Assembly (NCBI GenBank): GCA_016859345.1
Contig: CM029114.1
Coordinates: 13,519,501 to 13,583,500 of the forward strand
Direction: 5' to 3'
DNA: 64,000 nucleotides
Source of the DNA: Istiophorus platypterus
Lineage: Eukaryota > Chordata > Actinopteri > Istiophoriformes > Istiophoridae
The position numbers and the translations under genes are program-made. Positions 39,239-52,100 of this stretch are shown piece after piece. Numbering within the stretch: the stretch's first letter is position 1; every line of letters begins with the position of its first letter. The notes under the pieces were generated by a model, which saw nothing but the letters and a program-made list of their open reading frames with translations, was not told the DNA's origin and did no database searches.

Positions 39239-39503
39239 TGGGCTACAGCTAAGGATAATTTTTACTATGATAATCTTTAATTTAATATCTAAATCAATAA
39301 TAAATTGACTTATAAATCATTGGAATATAGAGAAAAATTCCCATCAATATTTAAACAAACCCTGAGATGTTTGGTTTATCATGTAAAACATGAGAGGCAG
39401 CGAATCCTCAGATTTGGGAGGGTTAGCTGATTTAGAAATAAACGGTTGCCGATTGATTTTGTCGATCGACTAACTGATAGACAAATTTATCGCCGTGGCT
39501 CTA
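39239..39503. repeat. MITE family copy 4, next to the NCAPG promoter
   Basis: Begins gggctacagctaaggataat and ends cgatcgactaactgatagac...ccgtggctct, with the family core 'cccatcaatatttaaa'. Its right end is about 100 bases upstream of the TCTCGCGAGG motif of the NCAPG promoter. Confidence 0.55.
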
Positions 39504-39607
39504 CTGCTGTTGTGTAGCGAATACTGAGCCTGACAAATAGAGCCTCCTGCCAGGCTAAACTCAGGGCACCCGAACCCTCTCGAAGATCGAGATTACGCGT
39601 TTCAGTT

Positions 39608-39638
39608 CTCGCGAGGACACGCGATAGTTGAATTTGAA
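39608..39638 (+). promoter_or_regulatory. ncapg: NCAPG promoter elements: TCTCGCGAGG palindrome and CHR TTTGAA
   Basis: TCTCGCGAGG at 39608-39617 matches nine of ten bases of the TCTCGCGAGA element bound by BANP/ZBTB33 at CpG-island promoters. TTTGAA at 39633-39638 matches the cell-cycle homology region (CHR) used by DREAM/MMB at G2/M genes, and the preceding GCG-containing sequence could be a weak CDE. NCAPG is a known G2/M gene, so both fit, but transcription start data are needed. Confidence 0.5.
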
Positions 39639-39639
39639 A

Positions 39640-39703
39640 ACAGGCGGCAGCGTCTCGTTAAAGAAGAAAACGGAAGAAAAGGGGAATTTTAAAAACGCCA
39701 TAA
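39640..39703 (+). other. ncapg: Probable non-coding first exon of NCAPG
   Basis: Purine-rich stretch ending at a perfect donor (TAA|GTAAGT at 39704), which would join to the acceptor tctgcag at 39974, seven bases before the ATG. The 5' end is a guess from the promoter motifs. Confidence 0.5.
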
Positions 39704-39981
39704 GTAAGTTTGACTTTTCCGTATAACGAGATGCCTGCTTAAGTATCCCGATAAGAAGATATATAAAATGTCCAGGGAACGTTATCCCATACCGCTCAGC
39801 TTGGTTACGCTGTTTTCATGCTGTTCTCTCGGCGGGGCTTGGTTCGACCTGGGGATTTTTTTTTTCGCTAAAGAGGAACTGGAGACAAACAGGCTGACGT
39901 TAGCATGATTTGGTGGTTAAAGACCTTCTCGGCCCGTTTGAGTGACCCCGTGTTTTAAATTTGGTTTTCTGCAGAGGAAAG

Positions 39982-40151
39982 ATGACTGCAGACGATGAAA
40001 TAGAGATTAAAGAGGCGTTTCAACGCGCTCAGAAGGGTCACAATAACAAAGCAAAGCTGGTAGCGAGCCTGAGGAGCCGCTACAACAAGGTGAGTCCTGC
40101 GTCTCAATATGTGAAGCTCTTATGTGCTCTCACCTTTATTAATGTATTGCC

Positions 40152-40190
<39 letters not shown>

Positions 40191-43100
40191 CCATACTAGT
40201 TCACTCACTGTGTAAACCCATATCCATAAAATACGCTTTGTTTAAAAAAAAATCGGTTACACCTCTCTTACAGGTCCCACTATTTAGCATTTATTAGCAG
40301 CATATACGCATTTAAAAATAATGCGTGAGGTATAGTACACATAATGTAGTTGTAAGCAGACAGTGACAACATTTGTCTGTTAATGTGAAGAATTTGTCCA
40401 CAATTACAACTTCTGTGAAGACTGATTTCACATTATTTACAGCTGTTTTACACTGTATCGCCGTTCATTATCTGTTACATGGCTGCAACAATTGGTAGAT
40501 GTCCATCTACTGAAAACGAATCAGCGATAATTTTTACACAAAAATGTCGAAGAATTTGTGAATATTGTAGATGGATACATAGATAGATAAAGTATTTTTG
40601 TAGAAGTAAGTCAATGTTCTTTTGGTTTCACATTTTTCTAAATTGTTACTCGTAAAGGATGCAGAATATTTGAATCTGCAAAGAAAAAAAACAAATAAAT
40701 CTAAGTGTATTCTCATGATACCTTTCAACTATTCAATCCATAACCATTCAAAGTACTTTGCTTACTACACATGATGTTTAAAAAAGAAGAAAACAAAAAA
40801 CTGCGCAGTTATAGCACGAAGACAGATTTTAATGAATAGCCCCAAATATAACTTAATGAAAGGAAGTGGCAAATAGAATAGTTTTAAACCATACTTTAAA
40901 AGACCTTAAAGTTTGAGAAGACCTCAAGTTTTATGTTGGTTATTGGTGCATAGAAAATGAATGCTGCTTCTCTGTGTATTGTTTTATCCCTGGAGTTGGC
41001 AAGTAAACCGTCTACATGGCCTGAGGGGTCTGGATGAGTAATTATTCTGCTGTGCATAAATATTGTAGAAGCTGATTACTCAGTTTCACATATTGGCCTT
41101 TTCCACTGTTTTATTTTAAGTGCAAACTTAAATTATTTCTCTTTTTTTGTCCCCTGTTACCTGTAATTAATGACCTCCGCCATCTCCTCCTTCAGATTGA
41201 GGATAAGACACTGTTCCATGAGGAGTTTGTCCACTGCTTGAAGTACGCCATGATTGTTTACAAGCGTGAACCTACAGTTGAAAATGTCATTGAGTTTGTT
41301 GCGAGGTTTGCCACAAGTTTCCAGCCTCCAACTAAAACGGAGGAGGAAGAGCAGCAGGAGGACGAGGATGAGGAGGAAGAGGAAGAAGCTGAGGATGATC
41401 ATCCTTTTCTGAGTTTCATCTTCAACTTCCTCTTGGAGGTATTAACATTTTCCGTTTTATTTATTTATTTATTTATTTATTTTTGCTGTTCTATGTGTGC
41501 TAAATAATTATCCACTTGTAGCAAACTTTTTGAGTTAACCTGTTGGCGCCAGTCATTTGCCTACATTGATATTTTTATAAGCTTTAACTTTGCATAGAAG
41601 CCCTGATGTGATTGATCCCTGGGTTGCCCATTAATCAAATTTTGTCCCTTCCCATCCATCTCCTCTCTCTTCCTGTTGCACTCTGTCTATTCCTCACTCA
41701 AATTTTCATTTGGTATTCAACTTTTCTCTGTCTGCTTGTCCGCTGTCCTTCAATCCATACCCCCCCCCCCCCCGTACGCTTTCCGTATTCTCTGACTCTT
41801 TCCCCGATCATTTTTCCTCTTTTGTCACACCTGCCAAACTTTTTGGACCCTTGCATTCCTACTCTCCTGTCTTTTTAGTCTTATAAAGCCAGTAGCCATG
41901 CGGTGCGTTTCCGTGTGTGCCAGCTGATCAACAAGTTGCTGGGCAGCATGGCAGAGAATGCCCAGATAGATGATGACCTCTTTGATCGCATCCACCAAGC
42001 CATGCTGGTCCGTGTTACTGACAAGTTCCCCAATGTAAGGATTCAGGCTGCTTTGGCCATGACGCGTCTGCAGCAACCAAAAGATCCTGACTGTCCCACT
42101 ATCAATGGTTTGTTTTTTTTCCCTTCCTACTTTCTCGTTTATTTGACATCGGTATTTGCTTGAGTGTGTCCTAAGTTCATATTGTGTTGAAAACCACATC
42201 TGGGGGATCACTGTTTAAAATTTTTTTTGAATATTTTCTGAAATATTAACTGACTGTTTAACTTTAGCTGAAATACTCCTGAGTGGGACATTTTGATTAG
42301 ACATGATTTACTTCATGACATGGCTCACTTCATGGTCCTCTATTCAGCTGTGGCTCAAGTGGTAGGTTGGTAGTTTGATCCTGGCTCCTCCAGTCCGTAT
42401 ATTGAAGTGTCCTTGGGCAAATACTGAACCCCAAATTGCCTCCAATCTATGTATGAATGTGTGTATGTAGAACATACTAAAAATGTGTAGAAAAGTTCTG
42501 TGTGAATTTGTGTGTAAATGGGTGAATGTGACAATCCTGTAAAAGTGCTATATAAGTAAAGCTCATTTACCTTTTTTTTCTTGATCTTGACTTAATCACT
42601 AGGCAGCTTTTGTTTTGTGTTTGCTTGATTTGATATATATTTTATGTTCTGCCTACTGTATATTCTCTTTATCCATGGTCATTTAACTGTCTAATGCTCA
42701 GATTCTTTCCTCTGTTCAGCATATATGTTGATTCTGGACAATGATACTAATGCCGAGGTGCGACGTGCCGTTCTCTCCTGCATTGCAATGTCCCCTCAGA
42801 CCCTCCCGAAAGTACTCAAACGTACTCGGGACATCAAAGAGAACGTCCGCAAGCTAGCCTACCAGGTAGCCACTCATGCAGTCCAACTAATCAGTACATC
42901 AACAGATTGCGACTTAAGAAAGTTGTCTTAATTTGACTGAATTCTTGTTCCCATTAAATGTATCCTTGGTCACTTTTTAAGGTTCTGGCTGACAAGGTTC
43001 ACATTAAAGCTTTGACCATCGCACAGAGAGTTACTCTACTGCAGCAGGGTCTTCATGACACCTCAGGTAATTGTGTGTGTGTGTGTGTGTTTGTTACTTT

Positions 43101-46100
43101 TGTGCTGAAAAAATTTTCAACCAGGTACTTGCACTAAAACTTCAGTTAAAGATGCAACTAATGATTATTTTAATTATCAGTGAATCTGCTGATTATTTTC
43201 TTGATTAATCACTTAGTCTATGGAATGACAAAAAAATGGTTAAAAATATCCATATTATTTTTCCTAGTCCAATATTTTTTTTAACTTTCTCATTTAAAAT
43301 TTTTGTACGAAAAATAGGCCAAAACAATTAGTTGATTAAAAAACAGTTGACAATTAATCTTCTGTTGAACAGCTCATTCCGTTCCGCCCATTTATTATGT
43401 CTGATTGGCTGTGTGTGTGTTGTAGGAGCAGTGAGGGAGGTGGTTTGCTCTCGTCTACTGCCAGCCTGGCTGCTTCGGCTGGATGGTAATGTCATAGAGC
43501 TGCTCCACAGGCTAGATGTAGAGAACTGTGCCTTGACAGCTCTGGACGCACTGAAAGCCATCTTCGGAGGCAAACCAGCAGAGGAACTGCTGCAAGACGG
43601 AGTACAGCTTGACAACAGGTGCACTTACATACATCAGATTCTGTCTCCCTGGCTCTCTCATGGGACATAATTGGTAAAATGCCTGAGGCTAGAGATTAAG
43701 TATGAATATTTTTCTTTTTTTTACTAGGAAGCTGATCCCAGTGGACTCTCTGACCTGTGAAAATGTGCTTTACTGGAGAGCCCTGTGTGAGTTCATTAAG
43801 GCTAAAGGAGATGAAGGTGATGAAATGTTGGAGCAAGTGTTACCAGACGCTGCCACTTATGCCAACTACCTCTATGGGTGAGAGAAGAGACTCACTGGAG
43901 ATTGACTGGATTAAAATCATAGTTTTCTTGCTGTCAGTTTTATGTTTTACCCCTACTGCAGAGCAAATTGGAGAGGAGACAATTGATTAGTAACAACAGG
44001 ATCTATAGAATTATTTATCCTTGTCGATAATATAATATTAAGTAGTTAAAGTGGCTATAATCAATATATTTGTAATAATAATGTATTACATGTGATTCCA
44101 AAAACGTTATAATGTGAAACCTACAGAGAATTATTACTTGAATGTGCAGCTCCCCTCTGCTTTTTAGTGAGTTTCAGCTAATTGTTAGCTGTCTGGAATA
44201 TTTGGCAGCTAAAGATCTGGATATTTCCCTCTTCCCATAAAGACTAAAAAGGGTTCAAAGAGTGTGAATATCTGACTTGCATTTGCCAGGTGCCCACATG
44301 TGTAAATCATTTGAAGTTTAATAATTCTTTAGTGCTCAGAATTTTCTAAGGGAGGAGACATTTGCTATAATGACCATGTTGTAACTCCAGGTATCTGAAA
44401 GCATGCCCGGTGTTCTCAGAGGAGCTCCTTTTGTATGTAAATGTGTGACTAACTCAAGGCTCATATACTTACTTTAATTGTGGTGCTATCTAAATGCTGA
44501 AATTTTAACCATACTGATGATATGTAAAGTCATGACAGTTATAAGTGTGACAAGTGTGATGTTTGATATTTATGTATAAGAGACAAAATAGTAAAACAGT
44601 TTTGGTCAATGCTTGGTGCTCTTTTAACTCAGTGGGTTTTTTTATTTGCAAGATCAAAGCCAGATACTTCAAAAACAGCTGTGATCAAGATAACACTGGC
44701 TTGGCCCCAAAAGATCCTTTAGTATAACTACTTTAAAATTTAGCTGTACACCCTCATACGAGTACTAGACTGCTCTTATTACACAGCACCACCTTTGAAT
44801 TTGTTGTAATTTTTTTTCCCTATAGATCTAGTTTTGCTTTGGATGTGTAAAGCACCGTATTTATCTGGAAGACACTTTGATTGAGATTGAGAAAATTCTA
44901 AAAAGCTGTCTTTCATCTTCAAGTCTACATTCTGGATACAATCTTTTATTGACTTCAAAATATTACTTCTAGCCTGTACCACAGAATGCCCCCACACTCA
45001 TTCATACTTTTAAGTCACAGGACTCAACCATCATCCTTTTGTTGCATTGCTGTTGAACTACTGTGCTCTTCTATTGCATGCCCCATGTGTGTGATGCTGT
45101 AGTGTTGCTCCTCATGCTGCTTAAATAAATTAGAATTAGTTTTGAGTGGCATGCTTAATGTTTATCTGCTATTTAAATTTATTGAATCATTTCTGTAAAA
45201 AAAGTGACCAGTTGCAGGTTTGTATGAATCCCTCGGTGGCTGGCTGATTGCTGATACAGCAGTGTGTAGCGGTTGCTTGTTGGTGGTGCTGATGCAGTGT
45301 TGAGCTACCTGAAGTGTTGCAGTATTGCATTTGATATGAATGTGTTATTTATTCTGATTTGCACCACTGTGACTTGGGTCACTGAAAGCGGTTTGAATTT
45401 TGTCTTTGCTGTCAATGAGCATGTAGATGAATAATATCTAATCTGACTGTACTCTGAGAGCTGCTTTTATCTCCCAGTTGTTTGACTCTTGACTCTGACT
45501 GTTGTAGGTATCTGAAGGCAGTGCCCGTGCTGTCGGAGGAGCAGAGGGCTGACTTCAACCAGCTGGAGCTGGTCATGACCAAAGAGTTCATCTCTCAACA
45601 GCTCATCCATCTCATCGGCTGTCTTGACACAAATGAGGAGGGCGGCAGGTAAGATGAGGTTTTTGGTTGTGTTGGTAAATGATAAACAGTTGGTTAAAAA
45701 AAAATGGAGAGGGAGAAAAAAGTCAGCTGTCATAGAGAGGAGCGAGACAGCGCCTATTTTCAGACAGTTTTTCCAGGCAGAAATTTATAGTTTATCTCCT
45801 TCCCTCTGTATTTCTGCACAGCTGGCCAAACATGTTGTGAAGTGGCTGTGAAAGAGGTGGGAGGATGTGGGGGTTGGGTTATTGTTGCTATCTCACCATC
45901 TGACATGCAGTTTGGAAGTAGCATAAATCCTTCTTAAAGGGTAGGTTTATAATGCAAGTCTGTCTTAAAACAAAAGTCTGGTGTCTATATGAGACCTGAG
46001 TCAATTTTGGAGGCCTAATTGTTTTTAAATATGCCAGTTCAATTTATTTTTCCTATGTTGGCTCATGTCTGACGTTCATCCTGATTTAGTAACAGTATCA

Positions 46101-49100
46101 ACAGTGTAGGGTTGCATCTAATGATTATTTTCATTTTTGATTAGTTTGCCACTTACTTCCTTTAACTGATTTTTGTCTGTAAATGTCTGAAAAGAATGAA
46201 GAGAACTACTTTTAGTGTCCCACAGCCCAACGTTACATCTTCAGACATCTTGTTTTTTCCTATCAACAGTCCAGAACTGAATTTATTCAATTTACTATCA
46301 AACATTACAAAGAGAAGCAAAATCTTCAGATTGGAGAACCTCTAATCAGTTTTTGCTTGAAAAATCATTTACTTGATTAAATCAGTATCAAAATAGTTGC
46401 TTATTAATTTTCCTTCGATCGACTTTTGTTTCAGATCAAGACCAGTAAGTAGCAAATTTCGTCGCTAGACTGTGAGCCAATCGGTCGGTTAAATGTGGGA
46501 TTAGATGTAATTTGGCGTTGCAGCTGTTCTTAGGTTGAATATATAAAATTCGCTTAATATAATGTAATTTGGCATAAGCGTCAATTGAGTTTGGTAAGAG
46601 ATCCTGAGTGTCAGTAATATTATAAATTCAGTTTAATGTCCAGCCCTATTTTGTTTTGCCCAGACAATGACCTTTCAGGACAAACTCACAGATTTTTTCC
46701 AATTTCCTAAATATTATCATCAGGTTGTTACAGTGTCCTTAATCAGATTTACTATTTTGTATGTTGTTGTAGGAAGCGTGTGTTGGCTGTTCTGCAGGAG
46801 ATGTTGGCTCTCCCACAGACCCCCTCCTCCCTGGTCTCCCTGCTCACTGAGAAACTCCTCACCCTCATCCCTGATGACAATAGACGCATACAGACTGTAA
46901 GTTATATTTTATGCTTAAATCTAAACTTTCTCCATGCTGTAAAATCAGCATTCACTCAATCCAGAATGAACTTCTTTTCCACACACAAAACAAATTCACA
47001 TGATAGACCAATTAGGCAGAAAGGAGAATATAAAATCTGAAATCATTTGTCTGTGTTTCTGGATGGACACACTTTGGGGGGGATTATTATGTTGATGGAT
47101 GCATGAATTTAACTGTCCTTTGCTACTAAAGTTCTTTCGTTTGAGATGTCACAAAATTACAGGGATTTTCCATTCAATGGGGGTATCATTACCCCAGAGT
47201 CTGATGTCTAAATGAGCTGGTGCTGTGCTGCACAGGTGGCAGAAATCATCTCAGATGTGCGGGAGCCCATCATGGAGGGCAGTCAGCCAGTAGATGAGAA
47301 CAAGAGCCGCCGGCAGCAGGTCCAGGTGGGCAACACTCTACCGTCTGAAAGCACCCAGGGGCAATTCGATTTTTTAATACCTTCCAATAACCACACTTTT
47401 AAATTATTACAAAATGACTAAGACCAAGTGCTACTAAAGGATATTCAGGCTTCTTATAATATGTAAGTTTTTTCCTAAAAATTTAATCTTACAGAGTTCT
47501 GTTCTTCAACCAAGTTGAATATAAAAAAAAAAAATCATAGACACCTAGGAAAAATAAATATATTTTTATACATAGTGTATTTAATACAATGTACTTAAAC
47601 ACTGACATTCAAATACCTGAACTCGAAATTACTAACTAATAATTTTCTAATCTTCCTAAATTCTAACCCTTCTGATCTTCACTCATCTACACTCCTCTCT
47701 GCTCTATGTATTTTGCCTCTTTGTCTGTTTCTATTTGTTCATCCTGTGGTATGGCCATCTGGCAAATGGAATGTATTTGGAGGCACAGCATGTTTTAACA
47801 AGTGGAGTAGAAGGTTCAAGTCATGTACGCCAGTCTGGTTTTTGCCAGGTGTACTCAGGTTCATTAGTTTTCCCTTTCTTTATCAGTTTTCGTTATCAGT
47901 TTTTTTTTAAATATATATATAATATAATATAATATAATATAATATAATATAATATAATATAATATAATATAATATAATATAATATAATATAATATAATAT
48001 AAAATGCTAATCCATCTACTCGCTCCACTGTTCAACGAGCAATGAAAGTGTGTATTATATCTTGATATCTTGGAGGCCAAACAGCTGAAGAGGAAGTGAA
48101 ACCTCGCCCAGGTGTTTAGCTTCCATCAGTTCAGTGCACCTGCTCTCTTTCTCCCTCTTTTTTTTTTTTTCATTGAGTAAATGCAAAGGGTCCTTTAGAG
48201 GGTTGTAACCTGGCCCAGAGCCTCAGCTGTTGTTGTTTTTCCTGTTAGTGGAGGTGCTGTTACCAAGCTCAACAGTCAACAAACCTCTGGAGGGTATTTC
48301 AGCTAAGGAATGACTCTCCCCTTTTCCGTTTATACTCCCCCTCGCCCTTTTCTTCCTCTCCCATCCAGCTAGCAGAGGTGAAGGTGCGTATCTTGGAGGC
48401 TAAACAAACCCTGGAAGACTGTATCACTGCCCAGGACTTCAGCCGTGCAGCAGAGCTAAAGGACTCCATCACAGAGCTTGAGAACCGCCGGAACCAGATC
48501 CTCCAGGAAATCGCAGAAGGCAGCCAGCCAGTCGACAAGGGAACCCGCACTGAAAAGGTACATTTCCAAATAGGAAGCACTGTCTTTCCATGACATTTAA
48601 CCTAAATGGTAAGAGATTTTCCTTCTGGAATGAAATAAAAGCCCAGGAAAGGTGTAAATTGGGTATTTTTGTTCTCATTGTTTCAGAATGACCCAGAGAC
48701 TCTTCTGAGGTGTTTAACAATGTGTGCTGAACTGCTGAAGCAGATGAACATCAAGACTCGAATTGGTCCAACCATAAGTGCCTTAATGTCCTCACTGGTA
48801 TATACCCACACCCAAAACCTCATCATATTTTTCTCTTATGTTACCATAGATGTACAGATCATAAACTCCAACTGGATCTTTTGGAAAAACTTAGGAGTAT
48901 TACAAACCAAGTTTCTACCCATAGTTTTTGTTAGCATATACTGTGTGATCAATGTCTGCAGTGTCTGTGCACATCTCAGATATACAGTAACAGGACAGAT
49001 TTTCTTTTAACCTTCTCTAAAACAAAGAACAATGAAGACTGAGTTCTCAAACTAGATGAATAAAAAATTATACATAAGACAGAGGATGTAATTCATGTGT

Positions 49101-52100
49101 TAGTATAAAACTGGACAATTTTACAACGTTGTTTCACTCGCATTTCTAACTCTGGTGAGCTTGTCTCTTAGACCACAGGATTTTTAAGAGGGGTTTTCAG
49201 TTCTAATGTCACTAATGTCGTTCTCTTTGATGCTTAATGTACTAATATTTACTAATTGTTAGCAGTAGGAGTGTAGACTATTACCATTCCTAATGCTGAG
49301 CTGTGAAACAGCGTGATAATGGTCATTTCTTTTGAAGATAGCAACCAAATGAAACCTTTGAATTATCTGTGATGATTTGCTTATTATTAGTTTATGTCAT
49401 GTCATGTTGGCAAACTGGTGAAATCAAGCCAGTAAAAGGATGGTTAAACTTCATGTTTCTCTCCCTCTCAGGTCCTGCCCAGTATAGCAAATGCTCACCC
49501 TGCTGTCCGCAACATGGCTGTTGTGTGTCTGGGAACATGCACTCTGCACAGCAAGGAGCTGGCCAAAACCCACATGGTCCTGCTGCTACAAGTAATGCTA
49601 TACGCCTGTTTCATCTACCTAAAATTGTTTTGCAGTGCAACATTAGACAGTTTGTTGTCCTGAATTCCAAAAAAAAGTTAATATTTAAACCAGAAGTGGT
49701 ATCTACCAGTGCAGATAGTTTTCCCTTTAAGTTGCTGAAGTATTGAGATTTTGGCTGCTGAGACTTCTGCTGCATCAGTGTAATAGAGGAGAATGAAATT
49801 TAATTTATAGTGCTTTAAAAAAAAAACAAAAAAAAAAATCACAGTTGAAATTTAGACTCAATAAGCTCAACAGAAGCATGTCATTCTGGAAATGCCCTCA
49901 AATAATCCAGCAGAACTCAGGTCTTTTTAATTACTCTGTAATTGTAGCTGATAAAAAAGAAACTTGCATAACCAGGTACTATGATTGCCAAGTGAAAAAA
50001 TGTGTTTTTCAAATCTTGGTTCAGTGACCCGAAAACTCAAGACATGAATTTTCCACTGCCAGCACTAAAATACTAACTGCTGTGTCTGTGTGTGGGTGTG
50101 TGTCTGTGTGTCTGTGTGTGTGTGTCTGTGTGTTTTCAGATTGCCCAGCTGGATGAAGTAAAGATACGCATCAGTGCTCTGCGAGCCATCATTGACCTGC
50201 TGCTGCTGTTTGGCTTCCAGCTGCTCTCTGAAACAGCTGCAACTCAGACAGCCCCGCCCCCCCAGTCACCAGACAGACAGGAGGACGACGCACCCCCAGT
50301 GGGTGAGGAGAAGGGAGAGGTACCAGAGGACACTGCGCAGAGTGTCCTTGTCATGCTATCAGAGTTCCTGGACAGTGAGGTGAGCTATTTCGTCAACTGA
50401 AATATGTGTTTTGTTTTTTTGTTTGTTTTTCTTTTTTTGTTTTTTTGTTTTTTTGTTTTTGAAGTAAAATATTTCAAGAAGTTCTATTGATGAATCTAGG
50501 TTTTCAACGTTTTCAGGTGTCTGATCTGCGTACAGAGACAGCAGAGGGCCTGGCCAAACTGATGTATACCGGTCGCATCTCCAGTGCCAAGATGTTGTCC
50601 CGTTTGGTTTTGCTGTGGTACAATCCAGTCACTGAGGATGACACCCGCCTACGACACTGCCTCGGTGTCTTTTTCCAACTCTACGCCCGCGAGAGCAGGT
50701 CACACATGTCCTCATACAAAAGCAAACAATGAGCTATGTGGTTATATTATTACAGCTGTGTATAGTATTTCCCACCCTCCTGTTATTAGTGTCATGACTT
50801 TCCTATGTGTAGAGGTTAGTTATGCAATACACACTGACACGAGGCTGGCATTTGTTGGTTGTTAGGGTCCACCAGGAAGTTGTAGAGGAGAGTTTCCTTC
50901 CCACTGTTCGAACTCTCATGAATGCCCCAGCCACCTCTCCTCTAGCTGAGGTGGATATTAACAATGTGGTTGAGCTGCTTGTGGAGCTGACTCGACCAAG
51001 TGCGCTTATTAGACCCTCAACTAACACAGAGGTAAGAAACATCCACGGAGACTCGTGTCATTTTTCTCTCATGTTTTTATTGGCTCACTGAGCTTGTCAT
51101 CATATTAGTATATTCCCACAAATACATTTTCATTTCTTCGACACAGATGGAGCCTGAATATTGTTCCCTTGACTGCTTCGGTTTATATTGGAGCAGGCAG
51201 AGCTTTAATTCATTGTGTAATATTTTGGATGCATATGTCTTTAGGAAGTGTGTGTCCATGACTATTTGGCGGTGCGTATGTGTGGGGAGATGCTGAGGGA
51301 CCCTACAGCCCCTGAGGTTCGACTCTACGCCAAGACTCTAAGCAACCTGGAGCTCAGCAGAGATGAGACCGTGAGGAAAGACCTGCAGACACTGCTGCAA
51401 CAGCTTGTGCAGGTACAGACAGTCAAAATGTCAGAAAAGGGTGGAGATGCCTTTCAGTTTCCTAAAGCTCTAGGTGTCCTCTTCAAATGTCTTGTTTTGA
51501 CTAATTGTCACAGCTTTATGTGAATATAGTTTGTGGTTTGAGGTGTTTCTCCTCCTCCTGTCGTCCTTTTCTTCAGGTGGTGAGGGATCGTGTCTGTCTC
51601 CGTGCTCTGGAGAAGATGGTTTATCAGCTGGTGGACTCAAAAGAACAGGCTGAGCTCCTCAGTGCCAGTGCACTACAACCACTGGACGTCAATGCAGATG
51701 GTACATTTGAGAACCAGCATGACAGTCTGTTTAAAAGGCCAACTGACATCCATCTCAGCATCTGTAAACTAATGTTACCTTCCTAGGGCCTGTGTGTAAC
51801 TAGATTTACACTATAGATACATTTGTGACAACTCATTCTGTAAAAGGATTGTGTCTTATTACAGAATGTTGTTGAATGGATTAAAATATGCCTGACTATC
51901 CTACTCATTTCTCTCAAGACAAAAATACAGCTAGCAGACAGAGCAGTGGCAAATAAATAAATAAATAAATAAAATTCTGTCTGCCATGTTTCCACAGAGG
52001 CTGCAACGGATGATCCATCAAAATCTGCCAAGAGAGCTAAAAAAGGCAATGCAGGTCTAGTATACCAATCCAAAACTGCAGTTGCTGATAATGCCTGTGC

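Larger units (their letters stand above)
36201..39640. other. Intergenic region between divergent FAM184B and NCAPG
   Basis: About 3.4 kb. It holds the FAM184B CpG island, an AT/CT simple-repeat block (36550-36620), a purine-rich GGA/GGT/GGGA block (36808-36882), an (AAC)n/(AAT)n stretch (39139-39200) and a MITE (39239-39503). I saw no gene. In mammals the intronless DCAF16 lies in this neighbourhood; nothing like it is visible here. Confidence 0.7.

Noticed and set aside
36201..39640. DCAF16-like intronless gene between FAM184B and NCAPG
   Set aside because: No open frame of useful length or composition; the gene is known from mammals only as far as I recall.
47735..47932. Possible tRNA-like SINE with 'ggttcaagtc' in an NCAPG intron
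   Set aside because: Only a B-box-like word is seen; no clear A box or tail, so not listed as an element.
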